DNA from: an uncultured Lentisphaeria bacterium
Lineage (GTDB): Bacteria > Verrucomicrobiota > Lentisphaeria > Victivallales > Victivallaceae
Assembly (NCBI GenBank): GCA_949282965.1
Contig: CASDQW010000109.1
Location: 1 to 64,000 of the forward strand
Direction of reading: 5' to 3'
DNA: 64,000 nucleotides
Under the pieces are notes generated by a model. It was not told the DNA's origin and ran no database searches. It was given only the letters and a program-made list of their open reading frames with translations. This document shows positions 53,036 through 62,019 of the stretch, one piece after another (within the stretch, counting starts at the first letter, position 1; the number at the start of each line of letters is the position of its first letter). The translations under genes and the position numbers were made by a program.

Positions 53036-53995
53036 ATGCCTGAAAAAATCAGAATTTATTTCCTCGGCTCAGGCGCCATTGCCGTGCCGGTTCTGCGACG
53101 TCTGGCCGCTTCCGAAGAGGTGGAGCTCCTGGGAATTGGTACTCAGCTGGACCGCCCTGCCGGGCGTGGCGGTCGCTTGACGCCGACACCGGTCGGAAGT
53201 GCCAGCGAGGAACTGGGATTGACGGTGGAACGCATTCCCCGGGTGAACGATGAGGCGTTTCTCGAACGGTTGCGGCAACTGGAGCCGCATTTCCTGCTGG
53301 TGGTGTCATTCGGACAGTTGTTGAAGAAGCCGCTGCTGGAACTTCCGTCGTATGGCTGTGTTAACATTCATGCGTCGCTGCTGCCACGCTACCGGGGGGC
53401 TTCGCCGGTGGTTTCCGTTATCCGGAACGGGGAGACCCGCACCGGAATCAGTTTCATGAAGATGGAATGCGGTCTGGATACCGGACCGGTGTATGAAAGC
53501 GTGCCGGTCGAACTGGTCGGCACCGAGCGTGCCGACCGGCTGGAACGACAGCTGGGCGAAATGGCGGCGGAGACCGTCGTGCCGGTCCTGCGCGGTATCA
53601 TGACCGGACGGTTGCACCCGGTGGAGCAGGATCACGGTTGTGCCACCTTCTGCACCAAAATCCGCAAGTCCGACGGGTGGATTGACTGGCGCCGGCCGGC
53701 CCGGGAGATCGAAGCGATGACCCGGGCTTACGCACCCTGGCCCGGGGCTTGTTTCTTATTGCAGACAGGGGGGCGGGAATTTCCGGTTACGGTGATATCG
53801 GCGGCGGTGCATCCGGAACTTTCCGGAGCTCCCGGGGAGGTGCTGCGCCGCGACAAGCACGCCTGGATCATCGGCTGCGGAGACGGTGCGCTGGAGTTGC
53901 TGACGGTGTCGGCGCCGGGGAAGCGGGAGATGACGGCCACCGCTTTCCTGAACGGATTGCGGGGGGCCGAAATGAGTTTGCCGGTGGACTTCTGA
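53036..53995 (+). CDS. fmt: Methionyl-tRNA formyltransferase
   Basis: Formylates initiator Met-tRNA using 10-formyl-tetrahydrofolate. The 319-residue protein has RIYFLGSGAIAVPVLRRL at its start, TQLDRPAGRGGRLTPTPV, SFGQLLKKPLLELPSYGCVN, the catalytic NIHASLLPRYRGASP with the conserved Asn and His, and GLDTGPVYESV with the catalytic Asp. The C-terminal OB domain (GWIDWRRPAREIEAMTRAY) follows. def, its usual partner, is not adjacent. The start ATG is embedded in CGATCATG with AAAGGGGG upstream. Confidence 0.96.
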   Translation: MPEKIRIYFLGSGAIAVPVLRRLAASEEVELLGIGTQLDRPAGRGGRLTPTPVGSASEELGLTVERIPRVNDEAFLERLRQLEPHFLLVVSFGQLLKKPLLELPSYGCVNIHASLLPRYRGASPVVSVIRNGETRTGISFMKMECGLDTGPVYESVPVELVGTERADRLERQLGEMAAETVVPVLRGIMTGRLHPVEQDHGCATFCTKIRKSDGWIDWRRPAREIEAMTRAYAPWPGACFLLQTGGREFPVTVISAAVHPELSGAPGEVLRRDKHAWIIGCGDGALELLTVSAPGKREMTATAFLNGLRGAEMSLPVDF

Positions 53996-54041
53996 GTATT
54001 TTGCTGCGCCGGCCGATGAAAATCAAGGAATTGACAGGGAT

Positions 54042-55676
54042 ATGGATCAACAGGGGAAAACAATTGTCTTAAACTGCGAGAAGCTGGAAACCCGTTTCGC
54101 GCTGCTGAATAACGGCGGTTTGGAGGAATATCGGATCGAACGGGCTGACGACGAACCGAAGGTGGGCTCCATTTATCTTGGGAAAATCGTGAACCTGGAG
54201 CCGTCTTTGCAGGCGGCATTCGTGGATATCGGAGCGGAAAAAAATGCGTTTCTGCATTATCATGATATGATTCCGGAGAGCGCGTCGCTGCGTTCCGGGG
54301 ACAACCGGGACGACGACGATGAGGAGACGACGATTTCCGTGGAAAGCCGTCGCGGCGGGGACGGCAAGACCAAGAAAAAGAACGGACGTGCCGGAGAATT
54401 GCAGCACCGGGAGGTCAGCCGCCGCCGCCGGAAATTCACGACGGCGGAGATCCCGGAATTTTTCAAGCCGGGCATGGAAATTCTGGTCCAGGTGGTGAAA
54501 TCCCCCATCAGCAGCAAGGGCGCCCGGGTGACGGCGAACCTCTCCATCGCCGGACGATATCTGGTGCTGATGCCTTATTCCGACCATATCGGACTTTCCA
54601 CCAAAATCGATAACGAAACCGAGCGGACCCGGCTGAAAAAGATTCTGTCCGAGCTGGAATTGCCCGACGGTATGGGCCTGATCTGCCGGACGGTGGGAGA
54701 GGGGCGCAAAAGCCTGTTTTTCAAACGCGACCTGGACCTGCTGCTGTCTTACTGGAATACGCTTGAGGGCGCCATCGACCGGGGGCATGCGCCGCTGGCG
54801 GTCTATACGGAACCGGATCTGATCGACCGGACCGTGCGCGATTTCATGACCGAGGAAATCAACGAAATCATCGTGGATGACCGCGGCGCTTACAAACGGA
54901 TTTACGACACCGTCAAGAAGATCGGCGGTCGGAAAATGGCGGCCAAGGTGCATTGCTATGAGGATTCCGTGCCGGTGTTCGACCGTTACCGGATCAAGGA
55001 ACAGCTGGACAAAGTCCACAGCCGGGAAGTCAAACTTCCGGGCGGCGGCTGGATCTGCATCGACGAAACCGAGGCGCTGATTGCCATCGACGTGAATTCC
55101 GGTCGCGGCCGGAAGAGCGCGGAACAGCCGGAATTCATTCTGAAAACCAATCTGGAGGCCGCCGCCGAGGTCGCCCGGCAGCTGCGGCTGCGCAATGTGG
55201 GCGGGCTGGTGGTGATTGATTTCATCGACATGCGCAGCGCCCGCGATCGCGATGAGGTGGTCAAATGCATGAAGAAACTGATCAAGGATGACCGGGCGAA
55301 GACCAAGGTCCTGCCGATCAGCAAATTCGGGTTGATGGAAATGACCCGGCAGCGTGAGGAGGAAAGTATCCAGGACAAGGTTTTCGACTCCTGTCCCTAC
55401 TGCGGCGGTTCCGGGCGGGTCAAGTCGCCGATGACCATGAGCGTGGAAATTCAGCGGCGGCTCAATTCGATTTTCCGCGATCCCCGGTACAAGGGGATTC
55501 CGGTGCGGGTGATCATGCATCCCGACGTGCTGGCGCGGCTCAAGAACGAGGATTCGGAACACCTCCGGGCATTGGAGGAAAAATACAAGCATGTGCTTTC
55601 CTTCCGGGCGGATCCTGCGTTGCATTGCGAGGAGTTCCGGCTGATGGATCCCGATACCGGGACTGAGTTGAAATAA
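54042..55676 (+). CDS. rng: Ribonuclease G/E family endoribonuclease
   Basis: Endoribonuclease for rRNA 5' maturation and mRNA decay. The 544-residue protein has an S1 domain split by a charged insert (about 90-145, rich in Asp, Glu, Lys and Arg), an RNase H-like part, the catalytic DNase I-like domain with AIDVNSGRG and VVIDFIDMR (metal-binding Asp residues), and the zinc-link DSCPYCGGSGRVKSP. No long acidic scaffold tail is present, which favours RNase G over RNase E. The 54-residue insertion within S1 is longer than usual. It lies 46 bases after fmt and 14 bases before the response regulator. Confidence 0.93.
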   Translation: MDQQGKTIVLNCEKLETRFALLNNGGLEEYRIERADDEPKVGSIYLGKIVNLEPSLQAAFVDIGAEKNAFLHYHDMIPESASLRSGDNRDDDDEETTISVESRRGGDGKTKKKNGRAGELQHREVSRRRRKFTTAEIPEFFKPGMEILVQVVKSPISSKGARVTANLSIAGRYLVLMPYSDHIGLSTKIDNETERTRLKKILSELELPDGMGLICRTVGEGRKSLFFKRDLDLLLSYWNTLEGAIDRGHAPLAVYTEPDLIDRTVRDFMTEEINEIIVDDRGAYKRIYDTVKKIGGRKMAAKVHCYEDSVPVFDRYRIKEQLDKVHSREVKLPGGGWICIDETEALIAIDVNSGRGRKSAEQPEFILKTNLEAAAEVARQLRLRNVGGLVVIDFIDMRSARDRDEVVKCMKKLIKDDRAKTKVLPISKFGLMEMTRQREEESIQDKVFDSCPYCGGSGRVKSPMTMSVEIQRRLNSIFRDPRYKGIPVRVIMHPDVLARLKNEDSEHLRALEEKYKHVLSFRADPALHCEEFRLMDPDTGTELK

Positions 55677-55690
55677 CCGGCGGGCGGTGT

Positions 55691-57148
55691 ATGAAACGCA
55701 AATCCATTCTGATTGTCGACGACGAATTGCATACCCGCGAAGCGTTGATGCGTTATCTGCGCGGACGCTTCGATGTGACCGGTGCGGAGGACGGCGCGGC
55801 GGCGCTGGAGTTGCTGAAAACTCATGACTACGACCTGGTGCTGACGGATTTGCGCATGCCGGGCGCAGACGGGATGAGTGTGCTGGAGGCGACCCTGAGC
55901 AAAGCGTCCCGGCCGCCATGTATTGTGTTTACCGCCTACGGCACGATCGAAAATGCCGTGGCCGCGGTCAAGGCCGGCGCGTTTAATTTTGTAACGAAAC
56001 CGGTGAAACTGTCGCAGCTGGACGAGGTGATCGACGCGGCACTGGCTTCCCGCGCCCCGTCGGAAACGCCGAAGGCGGCGACTGCGGCCACGGCGGAGAC
56101 AACCGAAAATCCGACCTCATCCGGAGAGATGGTGATCGGCAGATCTCCGGCGATGCGCCGGGTCTTCGAGCTGGTTCGGGACGCGGCGCCGAGTCGGATC
56201 AACATTCTCATCACCGGGGAGAGCGGCACCGGCAAAGAGGTGATTGCCCGCGCCATTCACGACGCCAGCGGGCGCACGGGGTTGTTCGTGCCGGTACATT
56301 GCGCGGCGTTGCCGGCGAACCTGCTGGAGAGCGAGCTCTTCGGGCATGAAAAAGGGGCGTTCACCGGGGCGATTGAACGGCGCAAGGGGCGTTTTGAACT
56401 CGCGGACGGCGGGACGATCTTCCTGGACGAAATCGGCGAGATTGAGCCCGCGATCCAGGTGAAGCTGCTCCGGGTTCTGGAGAGTCGCAGTGTGGAACGC
56501 ATCGGCGGGCACGAACAGATCCATTGCGACGCCCGACTGGTGACCGCCACCAACCGCAATCTGGCGGCGATGGTTGCGGAAGGCACGTTTCGCGAAGATT
56601 TGTATTACCGGCTGGAAGGGATCAACATTGAAATGCCGCCGTTGCGCGAGCGACGTGAAGACATTCCGGAATTGACCCGGCGTTTCATCGAAACCGCGGC
56701 GCGGGAGAATGACCGCGCGGTTTCCGGCATCACGCCGCAGGCGCAGCGAATGTTGAACGCCTACTCCTGGCCGGGCAATATCCGGGAACTCAAACACTGT
56801 GTGGAGCGCATGGTGGTTCTGGCACACGGCGATCAGCTGGACGTCGGCGATATTCCGGAAAATATTCGTACCGGACACGTCGTGAAGGCGCTGTGCGCAC
56901 CTGTTGCTGACAACGCCGGCACGCTGCCGCCGCCGCATTCGGAGACCGTGCCGAAACTGGGAGAGTCCGAACGGGAATTGATCCTGCGTGCGCTGGAGCT
57001 ATGCGGCGGCAACCGGACCCGTGCCGCCGCGGAACTCGGCATCAGCCGCCGGACACTGCATCGCCGCCTCCATGCTTACGGAATGGCGGGAGACCGGCAG
57101 GCGCTCAATTCAGAAGGCGCATCGTCAGCGGAAGAGTCCCCAGCATGA
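55691..57148 (+). CDS. NtrC-type sigma-54 response regulator
   Basis: Activates sigma-54 promoters after phosphorylation by a sensor kinase. The 485 residues comprise a receiver domain with phospho-acceptor D53 (LVLTDLRMPG), a linker (about 118-140), the AAA+ domain with Walker A G176-ESGTGKE, the sigma-54-contacting GAFTGA at 222-227 and GTIFLDEIGEI, and a Fis-type HTH (ALELCGGNRTRAAAELGISR) near the C-terminus. No sensor kinase is adjacent, so it is an orphan. It follows rng by 14 bases. Its last 44 bases overlap the end of the convergent permease gene. Confidence 0.95.
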   Translation: MKRKSILIVDDELHTREALMRYLRGRFDVTGAEDGAAALELLKTHDYDLVLTDLRMPGADGMSVLEATLSKASRPPCIVFTAYGTIENAVAAVKAGAFNFVTKPVKLSQLDEVIDAALASRAPSETPKAATAATAETTENPTSSGEMVIGRSPAMRRVFELVRDAAPSRINILITGESGTGKEVIARAIHDASGRTGLFVPVHCAALPANLLESELFGHEKGAFTGAIERRKGRFELADGGTIFLDEIGEIEPAIQVKLLRVLESRSVERIGGHEQIHCDARLVTATNRNLAAMVAEGTFREDLYYRLEGINIEMPPLRERREDIPELTRRFIETAARENDRAVSGITPQAQRMLNAYSWPGNIRELKHCVERMVVLAHGDQLDVGDIPENIRTGHVVKALCAPVADNAGTLPPPHSETVPKLGESERELILRALELCGGNRTRAAAELGISRRTLHRRLHAYGMAGDRQALNSEGASSAEESPA

Positions 57149-58382
57149 TCAGCAGCGAGGCAAGTGCGACGGGAATGCCGTAGCGGGCAAATTCCCGGAA
57201 GGTGATCTGGATGTTGCGTTCTGCGGCGGCCTGTGCCGTGATGACGTTGGCCAGGCTGCCGATCAGCAGCAGATTGCCGGCAAAGGCGTTAGCCATGGCG
57301 ATTACGGCCGCCGCGACGGTGTCGTCGGGATTTACGACGTTGGCCAGGAGCATGACCGCGGCGGAATTGTTGATGAGGTTGCTCAGAGCGGCGGTTACTG
57401 CAGTCAGGATGGCGGGATGGTCGAGCCGGACACCATGGCGGGTGAGGACGGCGACCATATCCTGCCCGAGACCGCGCGAAATAAAAGCACCGACGACGAC
57501 GAACAAGCCGATGAAAAGGACCATCAGCTGCCAGTCCACCAGCGCCAGTACCTTGCGGCTTTCCAACCTGCGGCTGCACAGCAGCAGGCCGGCGGCGGTC
57601 AGAGCAACCAGATAGCGGGGCAGGGGGGTGGCAAGGAACAGTACCACCAGAATGACGAGCACGCCCACGCCCTTGGTGGCTCGCCAGGCGTTGAACGGCA
57701 TCGTTTCATCCGGCGGTGGCGGCGGTCCATCAGGAGCCGGAGCCGCCCGGTGGATTCGGCCCAGCACCAGAACAATACCGTAAGCCGCCCCGAGCGACAG
57801 CAGAACCGGGAGCGCGGCAAAAGCGGTGTAGCGGGCAAAGGGCAGAGCAACCAGCTGTCCCAGCACCACGTTCTGCGCGCTGCCGATGAGGGTGAGGGCA
57901 CAGCCGATGTTGCTGGCGAGGGCCAGTCCGATGAGATACGGCGCCGGGTAGAGGCGCCGCCGTACCAGTGCGTCGGCGGCAACCGGCGTGAAAGCCAGGC
58001 AGATGACGTCGTTGTTCAGCACTCCCGAGAGCAGACCGGCCGCGCCCATCAGCAGCGCGAGAAACAGGGCAGGTCGATCAAGTGTCCGCGCCAGCCGGTC
58101 CGCCAGCAGTTGATAGAGTCCCGAATAATGCAGCTGGGAGGCAATGACCATCAAACTGAACAGCAGCAGAATGGATTCCATGTTGACGGCGCGGACCGCT
58201 TCCGGAAGCGACAGGCAGCCGGTGGCCAGCATGGCGATGCCGCCGAGCATGGCAATGCCGGTGCGGTCCAGTCGGACAAAGCAGGCATGCCCGACCGCGA
58301 TTCCGAGATAGACGGCCAGGAAAATCAGCAGCGTGACGCTGCGGATCAATTCCGGGGAAGTCTGGAAAAACACGGTTGTCAT
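57105..58382 (-). CDS. Anion permease (ArsB/CitMHS superfamily)
   Basis: A 425-residue inner-membrane protein with about eleven hydrophobic segments. Two inverted repeats each carry the family's polar helix break: LLSGVLNNDVICLAFTPVAAD and LSNLINNSAAVMLLANVV, where the N-N/D motifs contact the ion. SNIGCALTLIGSAQNVVLG follows the first repeat, as in ArsB/NhaD proteins. It may export arsenite or exchange dicarboxylates or sodium; the substrate cannot be read. The gene is convergent with the response regulator and overlaps its 3' end by 44 bases. Confidence 0.85.
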   Translation of the reverse strand: MTTVFFQTSPELIRSVTLLIFLAVYLGIAVGHACFVRLDRTGIAMLGGIAMLATGCLSLPEAVRAVNMESILLLFSLMVIASQLHYSGLYQLLADRLARTLDRPALFLALLMGAAGLLSGVLNNDVICLAFTPVAADALVRRRLYPAPYLIGLALASNIGCALTLIGSAQNVVLGQLVALPFARYTAFAALPVLLSLGAAYGIVLVLGRIHRAAPAPDGPPPPPDETMPFNAWRATKGVGVLVILVVLFLATPLPRYLVALTAAGLLLCSRRLESRKVLALVDWQLMVLFIGLFVVVGAFISRGLGQDMVAVLTRHGVRLDHPAILTAVTAALSNLINNSAAVMLLANVVNPDDTVAAAVIAMANAFAGNLLLIGSLANVITAQAAAERNIQITFREFARYGIPVALASLLIMLGTLPLTMRLLN

Positions 58383-58413
58383 GATGTCCGGAAAACGCCG
58401 GCGGTCAGGGCCG

Positions 58414-58656
58414 TCAGATGCCGATGTCGGAAAGCATTTTGCAGGCGCGGTTGGTCAATTCGACCAGATCGGGATGGGCGGTTTCGAACTCCATGACGGA
58501 TTCCCGGAGTTCTCCGCCGAGGTCTTCCTTATGGTCTGCGGCGTTGCTTTTGAGTTGGGTAATCAGGGCGAGCAGTTCCGCCTTTTTGGCGGAGCTGATA
58601 TCCTGGGCCGTGGTGACGGCCTGTTCCAGTTGTTCCAGAATCGTATTTTTCATCAT
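58414..58656 (-). CDS. Small helical protein of unknown function
   Basis: An 80-residue protein predicted to be nearly all helix (MMKNTILEQLEQAVTTAQDI to begin, then KAELLALITQLKSNAADHKED). It recalls the DUF4404 type of small protein, but that is a weak impression. GAGGAGGGC lies before the tandem ATG codons and a good promoter lies upstream, so expression is likely. Confidence 0.7.
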   Translation of the reverse strand: MMKNTILEQLEQAVTTAQDISSAKKAELLALITQLKSNAADHKEDLGGELRESVMEFETAHPDLVELTNRACKMLSDIGI

Positions 58657-58681
58657 AAGCTGCCCTCCTCTTCCGGGAAAC

Positions 58682-58710
58682 ACTATACGACCGCCCGACG
58701 GAAGATGCAA
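58682..58710 (-). promoter_or_regulatory. Promoter of the small helical protein
   Basis: On the minus strand, TTGCAT (58705-58710), a 17-base spacer and TATAGT (58682-58687), 26 bases before the start. Confidence 0.65.
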
Positions 58711-58817
58711 GCAGAAAAGGGGGAAATCCGTATCTTTGCCGGCTTTTTTACCGGTTCCGACCTGCAAACTGCGGCAGTTTGTGGCGCTGGAGTGTCTCTG
58801 TCGTTGCCGACGGGCGC

Positions 58818-58845
58818 TTGCATTCCCGGCTGCAGACGCTATGGT
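58818..58845 (+). promoter_or_regulatory. Promoter of the YoaK-like gene
   Basis: TTGCAT (58818-58823), a 16-base spacer and TATGGT (58840-58845). Confidence 0.45.
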
Positions 58846-58880
58846 AATGCCGAAAAATGAACGAGGGAGTGAGTGACGCC

Positions 58881-59627
58881 ATGAAGAGAAACCCTTTCTC
58901 TACGGACGATTCGGAACGGTTGACCGCCGCCTGTCTGCTGAGTGCGATCGGCGGCTTTCTGGATGTGTATACCTATCTTTTTCGCGGGGGAGTGTTCGCC
59001 AACGCGGTAACCGGCAACATTGTGCTGCTGGGGCTGCAGCTGTCCCGCGGGGAATGGAGCCGCTGCGGACGATACGGACTGGCGATCGGTTTTTATGCGC
59101 TGGGCATTTTTGCGGCGGGACTTTTCCAGTGGAAGTTCCCGTTCCGGAAGGTCAGCTGGCGCCAGACGGTGATTCTGCTGGAGCTGGGGTGTCTGCTGGC
59201 CGTCAGCCTGATTCCGCCGGGGAGGTGGGATTTCGTCGTCAATTCGCTGATCGCTTTCGTCTGCGCGCTGCAGGTACAGGCATTCCGGAAGGTGCGGGGG
59301 CTGCCTTTCGCCTCCACCATGTGCACGGGCAATCTGCGCAGCGGCACGGAAGCGTTGTTCCGAAGCTGGCGGGACCGCGACCGGAATGCCCGGTTGAAGG
59401 CCTGGCATTATTACGGCGTCATTCTCTGTTTCATCGCCGGAGCGGCGGGCGGGGCCGTTTTGCTGAGCCGTTATGGGAATCGGGCTTTTCTGCTGGCGCC
59501 GGCGGGATTGCTGGCGGCGTTTTTTCTGATTGTGCCGCGACGGACGCTGGCAACCTGGAGGCGGCGATTCCTTCCTCGCGGCAGAAAACGTCGCCGGGCT
59601 GATGAGAACAGTACCGCGCCGTTCTGA
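58881..59627 (+). CDS. YoaK-family (DUF1275) membrane protein
   Basis: A 248-residue integral membrane protein with six or so helices. It carries the DUF1275/YoaK signature: ACLLSAIGGFLDVYTYLFRG, FANAVTGNIVLLGLQLSRG and, in the middle, STMCTGNLRSGTEAL. The physiological role of the family is unknown; transport has been suggested. An ATG 24 bases upstream is in frame, but the ATG chosen has GAGGGAG at good spacing. The C-terminus is a basic tail. Confidence 0.87.
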   Translation: MKRNPFSTDDSERLTAACLLSAIGGFLDVYTYLFRGGVFANAVTGNIVLLGLQLSRGEWSRCGRYGLAIGFYALGIFAAGLFQWKFPFRKVSWRQTVILLELGCLLAVSLIPPGRWDFVVNSLIAFVCALQVQAFRKVRGLPFASTMCTGNLRSGTEALFRSWRDRDRNARLKAWHYYGVILCFIAGAAGGAVLLSRYGNRAFLLAPAGLLAAFFLIVPRRTLATWRRRFLPRGRKRRRADENSTAPF

Positions 59628-59650
59628 TAACGGACATGGCAGAAAAAAAG

Positions 59651-59727
59651 TGGTGGATCCGCCCGGACTTGAACCGAGGACCCGGAGATTATGAGTCACC
59701 TGCTCTAACCGACTGAGCTACGGATCC
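59651..59727 (-). tRNA. tRNA with CAT anticodon (Met elongator or Ile2)
   Basis: The minus strand folds as a cloverleaf: acceptor GGATCCG/CGGATCC with A discriminator and encoded CCA, D arm GCTC...GAGC, anticodon loop CTCATAA and T loop TTCAAGT. The G1-C72 pair excludes the initiator. Whether CAT is read as Met or is modified to lysidine for Ile AUA cannot be decided by eye. The anticodon stem GGTGA/TCTCC has a U-U mismatch at position 29-41, which is unusual. Confidence 0.9.
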
Positions 59728-59738
59728 GATCGGCGGTT

Positions 59739-59767
59739 ACTATAGCGGTCCCCGGCGCTCTTCGCAA
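59739..59767 (-). promoter_or_regulatory. Promoter of the CAT tRNA gene
   Basis: On the minus strand, TTGCGA (59762-59767), a 17-base spacer and TATAGT (59739-59744), 12 bases before the tRNA. Confidence 0.7.
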
Positions 59768-59820
59768 GCTGCCGGGTTCATTTTTTTGCAAATATTGCCG
59801 CCCTGCAATGCCCGGATGGA

Positions 59821-60906
59821 TTACCGGCCCGATTCCCCCCGGAACCACCGCTTCAGAACCTGTTCGGCGGGTTTCCCCTGAATGGTGAAGCCTTTGTCGC
59901 CGCGGGGATCGTCATGGTAATGCGGCCGGTTCTGGGTCTCATCCCATTTCCACCAGTACAATCCCAGCCATTGCGGCAGGTCAGAAAAGGTGCGGAAAAC
60001 CGCTTCCATGTAGTTCGCCTGTTCCTCTCCGTCGTAGTCGGTCCGGGCCAGAAAGTCGTAGGGTACGGCGACGCAGCCGTGGACCGAACGGACTCCGATT
60101 TCCGTAAAGGCGATCGGCTTGTTGCCGAAACGTTCGGAAATGGAGACGATCCGTTTCCTGCGTGGCTCCAGATACGCGACCATGTCGTCCACGGTGAGCG
60201 GAGGGGCCGCCCGGAATTGTTCCGGATCGGTCCAGTCGCCCCGGGCCGGGGGATAGTAGTTGTAGCTCAGAAAGTCCAGTTCGTCAAACCAGTCAAGCGG
60301 ATGGTGTTTCCGGGATTCGTGGGTGAATTCATAAGTCAGCGGTCCGGAATAAATGCCGCGGATGTCGGCGATGACCTGCCGCCAGTGTTCCGACTGCCCT
60401 TCCGTGCCGAAATATTCCGCGCCGATGATCAACCCTTCCACCTGGTTTTGTTCGGCGAATTCGGCGAAATATTTGGCGCTTTCCCCAAAGGATTGAAACC
60501 AATCCGTCCAGTAATCGTGGCTGACTCCGGCGATCTGATGGGTCGTGGGAAACGTCACCGAACCCATCCACGCCCCGTCCAGAGGGGTCAGACAGGGCTT
60601 CAGCAGAATCCGCAGACCGTGATCGTGCAGGATCTTCATGATTTCCGTCAGTTCCGTTTCCCCCGAGGAGAAGCGGAAGTCCAGAAAGACTTTCCGGGAA
60701 GCATACGTTTCCTGGCAGAGGTTGGCGTTGAGCGTGGTCCAGTTGACGCCCGCCGCCGCCATCAGCGCCGGCTGCCGCTTCACGTCTTCCCGCGCGTAAT
60801 AGCCGCGTTTGGCCATGAAGCCGAAATTCATGCCGCGGTGGAGTTCATTGAACAATGGATGGTTTCGGAAACGTTCCGGAATGACGACCCGGCTCTGGTC
60901 CAGCAT
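59821..60906 (-). CDS. GH113-like glycoside hydrolase
   Basis: A 361-residue cytosolic TIM-barrel protein resembling glycoside hydrolase family 113 (beta-mannanase) in order of motifs: FNELHRGMNFGFMAKRGYY, ANLCQETYASRKVF, ILLKPCLTPLDGAWMG, VEGLIIGAEYFGTEGQS with the likely acid/base Glu, DFLSYNYYPPARGDW, and IAFTEIGVRSVHG with the likely nucleophile Glu. No signal peptide is present. The long open frame reaches 61044, but its first 46 codons are AT-rich promoter DNA; this ATG has AAAAAGGTG upstream. It is divergent from an IclR-type regulator that probably controls it. Confidence 0.8.
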   Translation of the reverse strand: MLDQSRVVIPERFRNHPLFNELHRGMNFGFMAKRGYYAREDVKRQPALMAAAGVNWTTLNANLCQETYASRKVFLDFRFSSGETELTEIMKILHDHGLRILLKPCLTPLDGAWMGSVTFPTTHQIAGVSHDYWTDWFQSFGESAKYFAEFAEQNQVEGLIIGAEYFGTEGQSEHWRQVIADIRGIYSGPLTYEFTHESRKHHPLDWFDELDFLSYNYYPPARGDWTDPEQFRAAPPLTVDDMVAYLEPRRKRIVSISERFGNKPIAFTEIGVRSVHGCVAVPYDFLARTDYDGEEQANYMEAVFRTFSDLPQWLGLYWWKWDETQNRPHYHDDPRGDKGFTIQGKPAEQVLKRWFRGESGR

Positions 60907-61065
60907 AACGACACCTTTTTTTACTTTGACGATTGAGATTTCCGGGAGCAGCGAGGCTTCCTCGGCGATTAATGTAAGCAGACACCGGAGAAAAAAAGGT
61001 CTTGGAGAATGAAATTCAAATATATTTAATTTTTTATTCAACATAATAGAATATTTGCCCTTTTT

Positions 61066-61099
61066 ACCGGTTTGTTTTTCCGAAACGACCGGTTATATT
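61066..61099 (+). promoter_or_regulatory. Candidate IclR operator with embedded promoter
   Basis: Two ACCGGT palindromes (61066-61071 and 61088-61093) lie 22 bases apart, two helical turns, on either side of a TTGTTT -35 box (61072-61077). A TATATT -10 box (61094-61099) with a 16-base spacer follows directly. A dimeric regulator bound here would block iclR transcription. Confidence 0.45.
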
Positions 61100-61186
61100 C
61101 AGGAGAGCGGAAGCGGATGAAGACGAGGCGATCGCTGCATCGGGCAGCCGCGGAACCGGCCGTTGCGGATGGAGGAAAGACGCCAT

Positions 61187-61939
61187 ATGAAGAACAATCA
61201 GTCGGTAGAACGGGCTTTGGCCGTGCTGGAATTTCTGGATTCCCGGGAGGAGGGGATGGTGGGAGCCGGAGTGAACGAAATTGCGCGGCGGCTTGGACTG
61301 ACCGCTCCCACCGCACATAATTTTCTGCAGACGCTGGTCCGGACCGGGTATGTGGAGCAGGACGAACACGCGAAATACCGCCTTGCGGAACGGACCCGGT
61401 GGCTCGGGTGGAACGGACGCCGCAAACTGGCGCTGCTCCAGGCGGCGCGCCCGCATGCAGAACGCCTCGCCTGGAGTTTGAACGAGGTGGTGATCGTCTG
61501 CGGCTGCTCCGGGCGGATCTGGCAGACGCTCCTGAAAATCGAGAGCAGCCGCATGCTGACGGCCCGGAGCGGATTGCCTGCCACGGAAAATTTTTACATC
61601 AGTGCCACGGGGCGCTGTATTCTGAGCCAGTTTTCGGAAACGGAACTGGAGCAGCATGTCCGGCGTTTCCGGCTGCCGACCCCGCAGGAATGGGCCGGAG
61701 CCGACACCCGGGATGGATTACAGACCGCGCTGGAGACCATCCGGCGCAACCGGTATGAACTCTATCGAGCCGGAGACGGCATCGTCGGCGTCGGTGCGGT
61801 CATCAGGCCGTTCGGCTCCGCTGCCGTCGGCGCGCTTGGCGTGATCATTCCCGAGTCGCGTTTTCGCGATGCCCACCGGGATGCGGTGATCGACGGCGTC
61901 TTGAGCGCCGCGACGCGGATCGGCCGGGACGGCGCCTGA
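61187..61939 (+). CDS. IclR-family transcriptional regulator
   Basis: A 250-residue regulator: an N-terminal winged helix (SVERALAVLEFLDSREEG, then GVNEIARRLGLTAPTAHNFLQTLVRTGYVEQ) and a C-terminal IclR ligand-binding domain (about 75-245), with GAVIRPFGSAAVGALGVIIPESRF near its end. It would sense a sugar or aromatic-type small molecule. GGAGGAAAG lies before this ATG; the in-frame ATG 24 bases upstream is less well placed. It is divergent from the GH113-like gene, so that gene is its probable target. Confidence 0.88.
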   Translation: MKNNQSVERALAVLEFLDSREEGMVGAGVNEIARRLGLTAPTAHNFLQTLVRTGYVEQDEHAKYRLAERTRWLGWNGRRKLALLQAARPHAERLAWSLNEVVIVCGCSGRIWQTLLKIESSRMLTARSGLPATENFYISATGRCILSQFSETELEQHVRRFRLPTPQEWAGADTRDGLQTALETIRRNRYELYRAGDGIVGVGAVIRPFGSAAVGALGVIIPESRFRDAHRDAVIDGVLSAATRIGRDGA

Positions 61940-61963
61940 CGCGGAAACAGGTTGTCGGACCGC

Positions 61964-61990
61964 TTGACAAGCCGGGCATCCGGGTATACC
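61964..61990 (+). promoter_or_regulatory. Promoter and possible operator of csoR-like gene
   Basis: TTGACA (61964-61969) and TATACC (61985-61990) with a 15-base spacer, shorter than ideal. The -10 box is part of the palindrome GGTATACC (61983-61990), which a CsoR-type tetramer could bind. Confidence 0.4.
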
Positions 61991-62019
61991 GTAAAACACC
62001 GGAACCAGCGAGGTGGACA

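Noticed and set aside
60907-61044. 46-residue N-terminal extension of the GH113-like protein
   Set aside because: The DNA is AT-rich promoter sequence with atypical codons; the ATG at 60906 has a Shine-Dalgarno.
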